Source of the DNA: an uncultured Sunxiuqinia sp.
GTDB taxonomy: Bacteria > Bacteroidota > Bacteroidia > Bacteroidales > Prolixibacteraceae
Reading direction: 5' to 3'
DNA length: 64,000 nt
Assembly (NCBI RefSeq): GCF_963678245.1
Contig: NZ_OY782771.1
Location: forward strand, 62,001-126,000
Below are positions 1 through 9,775 of the stretch, piece by piece. Position numbers and translations under genes: made by a program. The stretch's first letter is position 1; each line of letters starts with the position of its first letter. The notes beneath the pieces are model-generated. The model did no database searches and had not been told where the DNA came from. It saw only the letters and a list, made by a program, of their open reading frames with translations.

Positions 1-507
<507 letters not shown>

Positions 508-522
508 CCGGAGCTGCTAATT

Positions 523-1518
523 ATGTATGTAGAACCTAAAATAGCGATTATCGGAGGTGGAAGCTGGGCAACAGCTTTGGCAAAAATATTACTGAATAAT
601 GTTGAAAGCATTAATTGGTACCTTCGAAGTAGCGAAAACATTGAGCAATTCAAACGGTATAGACACAACCCAAATTACTTACGAGGGGTTGAGTTTGATA
701 TTGATCAAATTGTTTTCTTTAATGACATCAATCAAATTATTGAAGAGTCAGATGTGTTGGTGTTAACTATTCCGTCGGCTTTTTTGCATGATTCCCTTAA
801 GGATCTGACAGCCGATATCGGTAATAAATTCATCGTGTCTGCCATTAAAGGAATTGTTCCTGAAACCAACCAGATTATTGCAACCTATCTCAAAGAAAGC
901 TATAAAGTTCCGTATGACCGGATTGGTGTGATTGCCGGCCCCTGTCATGCTGAAGAAGTAGCGCTCGAGCGTTTGTCGTACCTGACGATTGCCTGCCCGG
1001 ATATCAAACGAGCACGAGATTTTGCTTTCAAACTAGAATGTCCCTATATTCGTTCGCATGTTTCGGATGATATTTTTGGGACAGAGTACGCATCCGTATT
1101 AAAAAATATTATCGCTATTGCTTCGGGCATTGTGCATGGTTTGCGCTATGGTGACAATTTTCAGGCGGTACTTGTAGCCAATGCTATTCAGGAAATTAAA
1201 CGTTTTGTAGATAAAGTTCACCCCATAAATCGTGATATTAAAAGTTCTGCCTATCTGGGCGATTTACTGGTAACTGCCTATTCTCAGTTTTCAAGAAATC
1301 GCACTTTTGGAGCGATGATTGGAAAAGGTTACACCACTCGGACTGCTCAGATTGAGATGCATATGGTAGCTGAAGGCTATTATGCGACCAAGTCAATTCA
1401 TGAAATTAATGAGGAGTACAAGGTGAAAATGCCTATTTGTGAGGCCGTTTATAATATCCTTTATGAGAACGTTCCTCCATCAATCGAGATTAAAGAATTG
1501 ACCGGAAAATTGAGGTAA
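523..1518 (+). CDS. gpsA: NAD(P)-dependent glycerol-3-phosphate dehydrogenase
   Basis: Reduces dihydroxyacetone phosphate to sn-glycerol-3-phosphate, the backbone for phospholipid synthesis, in the cytosol. The N-terminal Rossmann loop GGGSWATALAK lies at residues 11-21, and later motifs (GPCHAEEVA; SVLKNIIAIASGI with the catalytic lysine) match the family. The length of 331 residues is normal. It follows lysS closely and is likely expressed with it. No clear rho-independent terminator on the plus strand follows; the hairpin downstream is oriented better for pgi. Confidence 0.95.
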   Translation: MYVEPKIAIIGGGSWATALAKILLNNVESINWYLRSSENIEQFKRYRHNPNYLRGVEFDIDQIVFFNDINQIIEESDVLVLTIPSAFLHDSLKDLTADIGNKFIVSAIKGIVPETNQIIATYLKESYKVPYDRIGVIAGPCHAEEVALERLSYLTIACPDIKRARDFAFKLECPYIRSHVSDDIFGTEYASVLKNIIAIASGIVHGLRYGDNFQAVLVANAIQEIKRFVDKVHPINRDIKSSAYLGDLLVTAYSQFSRNRTFGAMIGKGYTTRTAQIEMHMVAEGYYATKSIHEINEEYKVKMPICEAVYNILYENVPPSIEIKELTGKLR

Positions 1519-1604
1519 CCTGAGGGGAATATTATCTGCTGGTTTTCCTGTTACATTCGATTTATCATTAGGATTTTCAACCCAAGCGTCTACACGTCAA
1601 CCCA

Positions 1605-1638
1605 TAAAAAAGAGGTATTCCAAAATGGAGTACCTCTT
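1605..1638 (-). terminator. Intrinsic terminator of pgi
   Basis: A 13-bp stem (arms 1610-1622 and 1626-1638, one G-T pair) has a run of A on its left side, giving a U-tract when read on the minus strand just after the pgi stop codon. It also sits between the convergent gpsA and pgi genes. Confidence 0.8.
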
Positions 1639-1659
1639 CATTATTAGATCAAAATTTCG

Positions 1660-3309
1660 TTATCGCATTTCTTTATATGCATTGATCAATCCATTGGTTG
1701 ATACATCGTGTGTCGAAATAGATTCTTCATTTGTTAATTCAGGAAGAATATTGTTGGCCAACTGTTTTCCAAGTTCGACACCCCACTGATCGAAACTGTA
1801 GATGTTCCAGATAATACCCTGCACAAATATTTTGTGTTCGTACATGGCAACCAAAGCACCCAGTGTATGTGGCGTTAGTTTTTTAAATAGAATGGAATTG
1901 GTTGGGATGTTCCCTTGAAAGATCTTAAAATTCTTTAATGCCTGAATTTCTTCATCAGATTTTCCGGCAGCTTTAAATTCGGCCACTACCTGAGCTTCCG
2001 TTTTTCCTACCATCATCGCCTCGGTTTGTGCAAAAAAGTTTGCTAGCAATTTAGGATGATGATCACCAAGTTGATTGTGGCTAATTGCCGGAGCCAGAAA
2101 GTCGCAAGGAATTAACTTGGTTCCCTGGTGGATCAATTGATAAAAGGCATGCTGACCATTGGTACCCGGTTCGCCCCAAATAATCGGGCCGGTTTGATAG
2201 GTTACGGGCTCTCCGTTACGATCGACATATTTTCCGTTACTTTCCATGTTTCCTTGCTGAAAATAAGCCGAGAAACGATGCATGTACTGGTCGTAAGGAA
2301 GGATTGCTTCTGTTTCTGCTCCATAGAAGTTGTTATACCAAATGCCAATTAAAGCCAATATTACGGGAATATTCTGATCAAAATCAGCTGTTTTAAAGTG
2401 ATTGTCCATGGCATGTGCTCCTTCAAGAAACTCGATGTATTTATCGAAACCAATAGCACAAGCTACTGATAAGCCGATGGCCGACCAAACCGAATAACGA
2501 CCACCTACCCAATCCCAAAAGCGGAACATGTTTTTGGTGTCAATACCAAAGGCAGAAACCGCTTCGGCATTTGTAGACAATGCTGCAAAATGGTTTTTTA
2601 CAAATGACTCATCGTTAGCTGCACTCAAAAACCAACTTTTTGCACTGTTGGCATTGGTCATGGTTTCTTGTGTGGTAAAGGTTTTCGACGCTACAATAAA
2701 TAAAGTGGTTTCAGGATTAACCAACTTTAAGGTTTCAGCAATGTGTGTTCCATCCACATTCGATACAAAATGCAGATTTATATTTTCCTTTTTGTACGAT
2801 TTTAAAGCCTCAATGACCATCAATGGTCCCAGGTCGGAACCTCCAATGCCAATATTTACAATGTCGGTAATGGGTTTGCCGGTATATCCTTTCCAATCAC
2901 CCGAAATGATGCTTTCGGAAAAGTTTTTCATTTGCTCCAATACCTCATTTATTTCAGGCATTACATCTTTACCATCAACCAAAATGGGCGTATTACTACG
3001 GTTACGCAAAGCCACGTGAAGCACCGCACGATCCTCGGTAACGTTGATTCGTTGGCCAGAAAATTCACTGGAAATGGCTTCTTTCAAGCCACACTCTTCA
3101 GCCAACTGTAACAACAACGACAATGCTTTGTCATCCAATCGGTTTTTAGAGAAATCCAAAAGGATATCTTCAAACTTTAATGAGTATTTCTCGAAACGAG
3201 AAGCATCATCGGTAAACAGGTCTTTAATTTGAGTGTCTTTAAACGAAGCATAATGCGCTTCCAGAGCCTTCCATGCTTTTGTTGTTGTCGGATTTATTTT
3301 TGGTAGCAT
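1660..3309 (-). CDS. pgi: Glucose-6-phosphate isomerase
   Basis: Interconverts glucose-6-phosphate and fructose-6-phosphate in glycolysis and gluconeogenesis. The 549-residue length and the conserved blocks [32 protein letters not shown] and [15 protein letters not shown] are those of the long bacterial/eukaryotic PGI type. The gene stands alone on the minus strand, with a terminator after it and a possible promoter about 60 bases upstream. Long open frames on the opposite strand (for example 2528-3019) are shadows of its codon use. Confidence 0.97.
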   Translation of the reverse strand: MLPKINPTTTKAWKALEAHYASFKDTQIKDLFTDDASRFEKYSLKFEDILLDFSKNRLDDKALSLLLQLAEECGLKEAISSEFSGQRINVTEDRAVLHVALRNRSNTPILVDGKDVMPEINEVLEQMKNFSESIISGDWKGYTGKPITDIVNIGIGGSDLGPLMVIEALKSYKKENINLHFVSNVDGTHIAETLKLVNPETTLFIVASKTFTTQETMTNANSAKSWFLSAANDESFVKNHFAALSTNAEAVSAFGIDTKNMFRFWDWVGGRYSVWSAIGLSVACAIGFDKYIEFLEGAHAMDNHFKTADFDQNIPVILALIGIWYNNFYGAETEAILPYDQYMHRFSAYFQQGNMESNGKYVDRNGEPVTYQTGPIIWGEPGTNGQHAFYQLIHQGTKLIPCDFLAPAISHNQLGDHHPKLLANFFAQTEAMMVGKTEAQVVAEFKAAGKSDEEIQALKNFKIFQGNIPTNSILFKKLTPHTLGALVAMYEHKIFVQGIIWNIYSFDQWGVELGKQLANNILPELTNEESISTHDVSTNGLINAYKEMR

Positions 3310-3744
3310 ATTGAGTAATTTTAGTTGTTATTTAATACAATAGTAGATGTCAATTTTACGAGTGATTACAAAGATAAAAAAAGCATTTTAGATTCAGTTC
3401 ATTCTGTTTGGGCGATCAGCGATTCAGCGTTTAATTTATCCTGGCAGATGTTTTTGTGTGGCGGTTTTCGAATTGCTAGTTCTTTTCGCTATTGTTGTCA
3501 TTATTATAATTGCTGAGCTTTTTTAAAATCTCCCAAAGCCGCTACGTGAGCTTAATGCCCGTAAGGGATAAAGACAATCCCTATCAAAAGCAGCCAAAAT
3601 TCTTATGGTGATCATCTTTGGCAATAACCTCAAAGCGTTTTTTAGAAATTCGGATCTATTTCTTCGTGATCCCCGTAAGTCCTAGCGCAGCCTAAAAATT
3701 GGACGGTGAAGCGAAAGTATCAAATTTGTTTTGTAAATTGGAGC
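3310..3744. other. Intergenic region without a recognisable gene
   Basis: About 435 bases between the divergent pgi and the small secreted-protein gene. It holds the candidate pgi promoter element, a short inverted repeat (AGGGAT arms at 3564-3569 and 3577-3582) and a 63-codon open frame (3325-3516) that resembles no protein I know. I see no tRNA, IS end or convincing regulatory RNA. Confidence 0.5.
3369..3376 (-). promoter_or_regulatory. Possible -7 element for pgi
   Basis: Minus-strand TATCTTTG fits the Bacteroidota TAnnTTTG consensus, 60 bases before the pgi start. No clear TTG box was found at the expected distance, so this is only a candidate. Confidence 0.35.
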
Positions 3745-4209
3745 ATGATAAAACTGGGAGGAATTGTTTTTTGTATGCTGGTATTTTTATCGACAGATAT
3801 GAATGCGCAGGATATTAGTTCAGACAATGAAGTCATCCTTAACGAATGTTTTCAGATGATTGATCTGTTTGAGAAGAAAGATATGCAAGGGTTTGAATCG
3901 ATGCTCAATGAAAAATACCACCTGGGTTATACGGCTTCGAAGCTTGACAGCCTATCAAAGAAGTATGATGAAGTGAAGGCTCAATATGGTGCTATTGATA
4001 CCGAAAAAGTAAGTGTTGCCGAAAGTTTTGGTGAAGAGGATAAGGAGGAAATTGAAAAGCGCGTTTCCGTGTTATTTCATTTTGGTTCAAATGAGAAGAA
4101 CAAGTTAAGTTTTGATTATCAGCTCAAGGATAGCCATTACTTTTTAAAGTCGGTAACGTTTTTTACGGTTGAAAAGGAAACGATGAATCAAACACCTGAA
4201 CGATTATAA
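3745..4209 (+). CDS. Small secreted protein of unknown function
   Basis: Function not recognised. Starting at the ATG at 3745, the 154-residue product begins with a Sec-type signal peptide: a short basic start, a hydrophobic core and a likely cleavage after MNAQ near residue 22. The remainder is acidic and helical at first, then appears to form beta strands (VSVLFHFGS, LSFDYQL, HYFLKSVTFFTV). That pattern resembles small NTF2-like or DUF3887-type periplasmic proteins, but the resemblance is only by eye. A GTG at 3706 would add 13 residues ahead of the signal peptide and is less likely. It points toward the convergent folB. Confidence 0.6.
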   Translation: MIKLGGIVFCMLVFLSTDMNAQDISSDNEVILNECFQMIDLFEKKDMQGFESMLNEKYHLGYTASKLDSLSKKYDEVKAQYGAIDTEKVSVAESFGEEDKEEIEKRVSVLFHFGSNEKNKLSFDYQLKDSHYFLKSVTFFTVEKETMNQTPERL

Positions 4210-4329
4210 TGTCAGGGGATTTGTTCTTATTGATGATACCAGGCAACTTCGTGAACCCGGCCTTGGCGGACTCTATTTTAACAGATCGAACGACCTTCCG
4301 CCGCCGGCCATTCCATCCCCGGGGACGGT

Positions 4330-4680
4330 TTATCGGTTCAGCGTTACGCTCACTTTTTCTATTTGCCCGCCCATTGGAGGGTTTATTTTCGAAATTTTTA
4401 CCCGGGCGTGCTCAATAACTGAAAACTCGGCATACAACTGATTTAAAATACGGGTGGCGACGTTTTCGAGCAAATCGGAAGTGATGGCCATTTCTTGCAT
4501 AATCAATTCATACACCTTTTGGTAGTCCAGGGCATCTTCCAATCGATCCGATTTTCCGGCTGCTTCACAGTCGGTTTGAATACTGACATTCACAATAAAT
4601 TTGTTTCCAACTTCTTTTTCAATCGGATAATGCCCATGGTAGGCATAAAATTCCAATCCTTCCAGATCAATTTGTCCCAT
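4330..4680 (-). CDS. folB: Dihydroneopterin aldolase
   Basis: Cleaves 7,8-dihydroneopterin to 6-hydroxymethyl-dihydropterin and glycolaldehyde in folate synthesis. The 116-residue length is typical. Family marks are the YAYHGHYPIEKEVGN block near residues 12-26, the DYQKVYELI helix, ENVATRIL, and the C-terminal KISKINPPMGG block that carries the active-site lysine. It is a single gene on the minus strand, divergent from glnS. A 120-base gap separates its 3' end from the secreted-protein gene. Confidence 0.93.
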   Translation of the reverse strand: MGQIDLEGLEFYAYHGHYPIEKEVGNKFIVNVSIQTDCEAAGKSDRLEDALDYQKVYELIMQEMAITSDLLENVATRILNQLYAEFSVIEHARVKISKINPPMGGQIEKVSVTLNR

Positions 4681-4718
4681 TTTATTCTAAATAGATTTTC
4701 AATGTAAATTGTTAGGTG

Positions 4719-4726
4719 CAAAATTA
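4719..4726 (-). promoter_or_regulatory. Possible -7 element for folB
   Basis: Minus-strand TAATTTTG matches TAnnTTTG 39 bases before the folB start. The upstream box is not clear. Confidence 0.35.
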
Positions 4727-4788
4727 AGTTTTCTTCGCTACTTTTTCATTTTATAGGCACTAAAAACCATTTGTGCAGAATCATTTTA

Positions 4789-4796
4789 TATTTTTG
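4789..4796 (+). promoter_or_regulatory. Possible -7 element for glnS
   Basis: TATTTTTG at 4789-4796 has TTTG at 4770-4773 upstream. The 15-base spacing is shorter than usual, so confidence is low. Confidence 0.4.
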
Positions 4797-4813
4797 TTTC
4801 TTTAAATTAATTG

Positions 4814-6520
4814 ATGACTTCTATGAGCGAGAAAACTCCTGAAAAAGATGCGGTGGTAAAAAAGAATTTTATCCGCCAGATTATTGAAGAAGAATTGAAA
4901 GAAGGAAAGAATGATGGAAGGGTGCATACCCGTTTCCCGCCGGAACCAAACGGATATTTGCATATTGGGCACGCCAAGTCAATTTGTTTGAACTTTGGAA
5001 CTGCTCAGGAGTATGGAGGAGTAACCAATTTGCGATTTGACGATACAAACCCTTCGAAAGAAGAAACCGAATATGTTGAATCGATCAAGAAAGATGTTCG
5101 TTGGCTGGGCTTTGATTGGGGGGAGCGTGAGTATTTCTCATCGGATTATTTCGACAATTTATATGCGTTCGCTGTCAAGCTAATAAAAGCGGATAAAGCC
5201 TATGTGGATGATCAGGATGCTGAAACCATCAGTACCCAAAAAGGAACGCCAACACGACCGGGATTTGAAAGTCCGCACCGGGAGCGTTCGGTAGAAGAAA
5301 ATCTGGATCTTTTTGAGCGGATGCGTGGCGGCGAGTTCGACGAAGGAGAAAAGGTGTTGCGTGCAAAAATAGATATGGCATCGCCGAATATGCATATGCG
5401 TGATCCTATTTTGTACCGGATCATGAAAACGCCTCATCATCGCACAGGCGATAAGTGGTGCATTTACCCGATGTATGATTTTGCCCATGGGCAGGGCGAT
5501 TATTGGGAAGGAATCACCCATTCGATTTGCACCTTGGAATTTGAAGTTCACCGTCCGTTATACAACTGGTTTGTCGATCAGTTGAAAGAAGGGGAGTACA
5601 GACCCCGTCAGATTGAATTTGCCCGCTTAAATCTCACTTATACCGTAATGAGTAAGCGTAAACTGCTAGAGCTGGTCAAAGAGAATTACGTCAATGGATG
5701 GAACGATCCGCGTATGCCGACCATCTCAGGATTGCGACGTCGGGGATATACACCGGAATCAATCCGCAATTTTGCCGATCGTATTGGCATTACCAAAGTG
5801 GACGGAATGATTGACGTTGCTTTGTTGGAGCACAGTGTGCGTGAAGATTTGAATAAAAAAGCGCAGCGGGTAATGGGCGTACTAAATCCGTTGAAAGTGG
5901 TTATCACCAATTATCCCGAAGGTCAGGTTGAAGAGTTGGATGCGGTTAATAACCCCGAAAACCCGGATGCCGGAAAACGCAAAGTACCTTTCTCGAAGGA
6001 AATCTATATTGAGCGCGATGACTTTATGGAAGATCCACCGCGCAAGTTTTTCCGACTCGCTCCCGGGCGTGAGGTTCGCCTTCGGTACGCGTATTACCTT
6101 ACGTGCAACGAAGTGATAAAAGATGAAAGCGGCGAAATTACAGCCTTACACTGTACTTACGATCCTGAAACCAAAGGCGGTAATTCTCCTGATGGACGGA
6201 AAGTGAAAGCAACATTACACTGGGTATCTGCCAGCAACAATGTTGAGGCTGAAGTTCGCTTGTACGATCGTTTATTTTTGGACGAAGAACCTGATGGACA
6301 CAAGGATCGTGATTTTAAAGAATTTCTGAATCCCGATTCACTAACCGTTTTAAAGAAATGCTACCTGGAGCCATTTGTGAAAGATGCGAAACCATTGGAT
6401 TCATTCCAATTCGAGCGGTTGGGTTATTTCAATGTTGACCCGGACAGCGAAGCCGATCAGTTGGTTTTTAACCGCACAGCTCCGTTGCGAGATAATTGGT
6501 CAAAATTTAAAGGTAAATAA
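4814..6520 (+). CDS. glnS: Glutaminyl-tRNA synthetase
   Basis: Charges tRNA-Gln directly with glutamine. Its presence implies direct glutaminylation rather than reliance only on the amidotransferase route. This is a class I synthetase: the HIGH motif lies in [11 protein letters not shown] at about residues 50-53, and the KMSKS equivalent is VMSKRKL near residue 280. The C-terminal anticodon-binding beta-barrels end in [10 protein letters not shown], typical of GlnRS rather than GluRS. At 568 residues the length is normal. Start codon: ATG at 4814 or 4823 are both possible; the TTG at 4811 is unlikely. A strong terminator follows. Confidence 0.96.
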   Translation: MTSMSEKTPEKDAVVKKNFIRQIIEEELKEGKNDGRVHTRFPPEPNGYLHIGHAKSICLNFGTAQEYGGVTNLRFDDTNPSKEETEYVESIKKDVRWLGFDWGEREYFSSDYFDNLYAFAVKLIKADKAYVDDQDAETISTQKGTPTRPGFESPHRERSVEENLDLFERMRGGEFDEGEKVLRAKIDMASPNMHMRDPILYRIMKTPHHRTGDKWCIYPMYDFAHGQGDYWEGITHSICTLEFEVHRPLYNWFVDQLKEGEYRPRQIEFARLNLTYTVMSKRKLLELVKENYVNGWNDPRMPTISGLRRRGYTPESIRNFADRIGITKVDGMIDVALLEHSVREDLNKKAQRVMGVLNPLKVVITNYPEGQVEELDAVNNPENPDAGKRKVPFSKEIYIERDDFMEDPPRKFFRLAPGREVRLRYAYYLTCNEVIKDESGEITALHCTYDPETKGGNSPDGRKVKATLHWVSASNNVEAEVRLYDRLFLDEEPDGHKDRDFKEFLNPDSLTVLKKCYLEPFVKDAKPLDSFQFERLGYFNVDPDSEADQLVFNRTAPLRDNWSKFKGK

Positions 6521-6538
6521 ACCTACAACATAGAAATG

Positions 6539-6569
6539 AAAGGCGAGACAATTGAGTTCTCGCCTTTTT
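6539..6569 (+). terminator. Intrinsic terminator of glnS
   Basis: Ten-bp stem (AAAGGCGAGA at 6539-6548 with TCTCGCCTTT at 6558-6567) running into five T residues, 18 bases after the glnS stop. Confidence 0.9.
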
Positions 6570-6678
6570 AATGAACCAAATTGCTTCTTACCGATTATTC
6601 ACTTCCATTAACCGATCATCTTTTCTCAGAAATACTTGGAATAGCTACTTTTACCGTAGAAATTTAAGGTCGCGCATC

Positions 6679-7080
6679 ATGGAAACATATCATCACTGCA
6701 GGTCAGAAAGACATCATGCAAGAGAGAGAAAGTCACGCGGTTCTTTTCTGGGAACTGTTTTAGTCGTTATCGGAATTCTGTGGATTTTAAAAGAAATCGG
6801 CTGGCAGCTTGGCTTGCCGGCTTGGCATGTCGTTCAAGATGCCGGAGCCAGCTTCCTGAATATTTTCCACTTTGGAGCTATTTCAGTTACCTGGCCGGTT
6901 ATTTTGTTACTCGTTGGTGTTTTGCTCATTGTAGGGAGAAGGTTAATTGGAGCTTTATTTTTGGTGTTCGCTATTTTATTTTTGCTACCTCACCTCATCA
7001 TTCCCGGAATTTTACTGGTACTCTTTTTTCCCCTGGTTCTGATTATTTTGGGAATTGTGTTGATTAGCAAACTTTTTTAG
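6679..7080 (+). CDS. Small multi-pass membrane protein, LiaF/DUF5668-like N-domain
   Basis: From the ATG at 6679 the product has 133 residues: a basic, histidine-rich cytosolic start (METYHHCRSERHH), then about four hydrophobic segments (GTVLVVIGILWILKEIG, WPVILLLVGVLLIVG, and two closely spaced ones at the end). The VxIGxLxILxxxG pattern is that of the LiaF-type or DUF5668 transmembrane module. The next gene carries the same kind of module plus a cytosolic-type C-domain. The likely role is a partner in an envelope-stress sensor with the downstream kinase and regulator; this rests on context. The upstream frame to 6571 runs into the glnS terminator and is not used. Confidence 0.6.
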   Translation: METYHHCRSERHHARERKSRGSFLGTVLVVIGILWILKEIGWQLGLPAWHVVQDAGASFLNIFHFGAISVTWPVILLLVGVLLIVGRRLIGALFLVFAILFLLPHLIIPGILLVLFFPLVLIILGIVLISKLF

Positions 7081-7156
7081 CATTTTTGAGCTGAATTTTA
7101 CTTGTGCGAAGAATTGAATAAGAATTTATTTTCGAAGGATACAAAGGCTGGATATT

Positions 7157-7864
7157 ATGAAGGATAGAGAAAGAGGAAATAAAAGATATTACTTTGGGCT
7201 GATACTCATTGGTATTGGAGCAATCCTGATTTTGGAACGATTGAACCTGATTCCCTGGAGTATTGCTGACTTGCTCATATCGTGGCAAATGTTGTTAATT
7301 GCGATTGGCGTATTCTCCTTGCTGGGAGGTAACCGAACAGGAGGGACGATCATGATTGCCATTGGAGGTATTTTTCTGGTTCCTGAAATTGTTGATATAC
7401 CTCATGAAATACGCAGGCTTTATTGGCCTTTATTGTTAGTTGGTGCAGGAGTCGCTTTAATTTATCGGCACAAGGGGTGTAAATCGCGGATAGAACATGG
7501 CGTTGGCGAGCAGGATCTTAATCAGTTTGATGATTTTGTCATTTTTGGAGGACGCGAAGTTTTCATCAATTCGCAGGATCTGAAAGGAGGTCGGTCGACA
7601 TCGATCTTTGGAGGAATCGAGTATGATCTGAGGCAAGCCACACTTTCATCTCAAGGGGCTTATATCGATACCATTTCCGTGTTTGGAGGCTGCAGTATAA
7701 AGGTGCCGCTGGACTGGAATGTACGCAATGAGGTAACCACTATTTTTGGTGCTTTTACCGACAAACGAGGTGATACCTTCCGACATTCGCATTACGATCC
7801 GTCAAAAACGCTGGTCATTAGAGGTTTTACAGTTTTTGGAGGTTTTGAAGTGAAGCATGTATAA
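7157..7864 (+). CDS. LiaF-like membrane protein
   Basis: The 235-residue product has four hydrophobic segments in its first about 110 residues (starting YYFGLILIGIGAILILERL) and then a C-terminal beta-rich domain with repeated phenylalanine-glycine-glycine turns (FVIFGGREV, TSIFGGIEY, ISVFGGCSI, TVFGGFEV). This is the hallmark of the LiaF C-terminal domain (YvqF, cell-wall-active antibiotic response). In Firmicutes LiaF restrains the LiaS kinase. Here the gene lies 8 bases before a LytS-type kinase, so an equivalent restraining or sensing role is a reasonable inference. The TAA is followed almost at once by the kinase ATG. Confidence 0.8.
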   Translation: MKDRERGNKRYYFGLILIGIGAILILERLNLIPWSIADLLISWQMLLIAIGVFSLLGGNRTGGTIMIAIGGIFLVPEIVDIPHEIRRLYWPLLLVGAGVALIYRHKGCKSRIEHGVGEQDLNQFDDFVIFGGREVFINSQDLKGGRSTSIFGGIEYDLRQATLSSQGAYIDTISVFGGCSIKVPLDWNVRNEVTTIFGAFTDKRGDTFRHSHYDPSKTLVIRGFTVFGGFEVKHV

Positions 7865-7872
7865 TTGAACCT

Positions 7873-8922
7873 ATGAAACACCCTTTCATTAATAACAAAA
7901 TACTGATGCTCTATTATGGGGTTTTTTGGTTGGTTATTGGGGTGAGCAATATTTCAATTCAATACTTTTGGTATGAAACCGATCTGGTTAGTTCCAGCTT
8001 ATCAGCTTTCATTTACTTTGTTATTTACCCGGTTCTGGGAGCCAGTATTTGGTTTATCATCAAATACAATAGTTTAGAAGAAAATGAGCTGACGTGGGTC
8101 CTTCTTTATCATTTAATTGGGGCTTCAATCTTAAACGCCATCTGGATTTACCTGGGCTTTATCAGTATCAAGGTCATCGACTCCGGAAACCTCCATTTAC
8201 TATATGATACCTTGCCCGGGCGAGTCTTTTCGGGTTATGTGATGTACGTTATTTTCGTGCTGTTTTTTCTGGCTATCAACTACTATCAAAGCCTGAAAGA
8301 AAAGATCAAGAAGGAAGCAGAGCTGAAATCATTAATACGCGAGGCTGAGTTAAGTGCCTTGAAATCACAAATCAATCCTCACTTTCTTTTCAATAGCTTA
8401 AATTCGATTGCGTCGCTAACGATTAGCTTTCCTGAAAAAGCACATGAAATGGTGATCAACTTATCCCGGTTTATGCGTTATGCCTTGCAGCACGATCAGG
8501 ACGAAACCGTTTCGTTGAAGGATGAGCTGGAGAATATAAAACTGTACCTGAGCATTGAAAAAGTGAGGTTTGGGAAAAAATTAAATCCTGTTTTTGAAGT
8601 CGAAGAAAGTTGTCATAACTTTCAGATTCCGAATATGATTTTGCAACCATTATACGAGAATGCCATCAAATATGGTGTGTATGAGGCAACCGAGCCTGTT
8701 AGCATAACAACAAGCTGCACGACGGAAAATGGGAGTATGTTGATTATTATTGAAAATGATTACGATGCGGAGAGCATCAGAAACAGGGGAGAGGGAATTG
8801 GCCTTCGGAATATCAGACAACGATTGGAACTCATTTACGGAACGTCAGAACTTATTCGAATTACGGATTTGAAGACAAGCTTTAAAATTGAATTATTACT
8901 ACCAAAAAAGATACCGGCATGA
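7873..8922 (+). CDS. LytS-family sensor histidine kinase
   Basis: Membrane-bound kinase of the His_kinase (PF06580) type. About four transmembrane segments occupy residues 10-137 with little extracytoplasmic sequence. A short coiled coil follows, then the phospho-acceptor block LKSQINPHFLFNSLNS with His170, the N-box LQPLYENAIKYG near 258-268 and the G-box GEGIGLRNIRQRL near 307-318. There is no large ligand-binding domain, so it probably senses within the membrane or through a partner, likely the LiaF-like protein just upstream. Its stop overlaps the start of the response regulator (ATGA at 8919-8922), indicating translational coupling. Confidence 0.9.
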   Translation: MKHPFINNKILMLYYGVFWLVIGVSNISIQYFWYETDLVSSSLSAFIYFVIYPVLGASIWFIIKYNSLEENELTWVLLYHLIGASILNAIWIYLGFISIKVIDSGNLHLLYDTLPGRVFSGYVMYVIFVLFFLAINYYQSLKEKIKKEAELKSLIREAELSALKSQINPHFLFNSLNSIASLTISFPEKAHEMVINLSRFMRYALQHDQDETVSLKDELENIKLYLSIEKVRFGKKLNPVFEVEESCHNFQIPNMILQPLYENAIKYGVYEATEPVSITTSCTTENGSMLIIIENDYDAESIRNRGEGIGLRNIRQRLELIYGTSELIRITDLKTSFKIELLLPKKIPA

Positions 8923-9668
8923 AACGAGAATTAACAGCATTGATCATTGAAGATGAAGAGTTGGCCAGAAACCTGCTGAAGTCGTATTTAAAGGATCATC
9001 CAAAACTCAACTTGATTGGAGAATGTGAAAATGGCTTTGAAGGGGTGCAAAAAATCAATGAGCTCAAGCCGGATCTCGTTTTTTTGGATATTCAGATGCC
9101 GAAAATTACGGGGTTCGAAATGTTGGAGTTGCTCGATCATAAACCTGAAATTATTTTCACAACCGCCTACGACCAATTCGCTTTAAAAGCATTTGACTAC
9201 AGCGCTGTCGACTATTTGCTGAAACCATTTTCGAAAGATCGAATGTTGGAAGCCATTGAAAAAGTTGCCGACCGGATTGGGAATAATGAAAGCACCGGTG
9301 ATAAGCTGGAGCAACTCAGCAGCTATGCGGTTAATGAATACCTGGAGCGAATTGTCGTGAAAGATCGTCACAAAATAAATATCATTCCGGTTGATCAGGT
9401 GCGCTACCTCGAGTCGATGGATGATTATGTGTTGATTTACACCCAGGACGGACGCCATATGAAACAGAATACGATGAAGTACTTCGAGGCACACTTGAAC
9501 CCGAAAGACTTCATCCGAATTCATCGTTCGTACATTGTGCGGGTTGAGTGTATTGCCGAAATTCAGCAATATGAAAAGGAATCGTACATCGTCATTATGA
9601 AAGATAAAACCAAATTGAAGGTGAGTAAAACCGGTTATAAAAAAATAAAAGAAGCACTTCATTTTTAA
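8919..9668 (+). CDS. LytTR-family response regulator
   Basis: DNA-binding partner of the upstream kinase. The receiver domain fills residues 1-125, with the acidic pair E11/D12, phospho-acceptor D57 in VFLDIQMP and the lysine in LLKPFSK. A LytTR DNA-binding domain follows from about residue 140 (VVKDRHKINIIPVDQVRYLES, then HRSYIVRVECI and LKVSKTGYKKI). At 249 residues the length is normal for AgrA/LytR-type regulators. It overlaps the kinase gene by four bases. Targets are unknown; autoregulation of the operon at about 6.6 kb is common in this class but no LytTR-site pair was identified. Confidence 0.93.
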   Translation: MKRELTALIIEDEELARNLLKSYLKDHPKLNLIGECENGFEGVQKINELKPDLVFLDIQMPKITGFEMLELLDHKPEIIFTTAYDQFALKAFDYSAVDYLLKPFSKDRMLEAIEKVADRIGNNESTGDKLEQLSSYAVNEYLERIVVKDRHKINIIPVDQVRYLESMDDYVLIYTQDGRHMKQNTMKYFEAHLNPKDFIRIHRSYIVRVECIAEIQQYEKESYIVIMKDKTKLKVSKTGYKKIKEALHF

Positions 9669-9720
9669 AAGAATTGAGCCGGAATGGCTCATTGGTTTAG
9701 TTTTAGATTAGTTTTATTTC

Positions 9721-9750
9721 AAAGTCCTGTTATAGTTGCAGGACTTTTTT
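9721..9750 (+). terminator. Intrinsic terminator of the LiaF-LytS-LytR operon
   Basis: Nine-bp stem (9721-9729 with 9739-9747) followed by T residues, 50 bases after the regulator stop codon. Confidence 0.85.
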
Positions 9751-9775
9751 ACTTTTACCAACTTAAAATGACAAC

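Noticed and set aside
2528-3019. Long open frame opposite pgi
   Set aside because: It lies wholly within pgi on the other strand and shows no protein-like motifs; it is explained by pgi codon use.
3325-3516. 63-codon open frame in the pgi spacer
   Set aside because: It overlaps the likely pgi promoter, and the composition is not protein-like.
4209-4418. Small open frame after the secreted protein gene
   Set aside because: It runs antisense into folB, is arginine/proline-rich without family features, and has no promoter or ribosome site.
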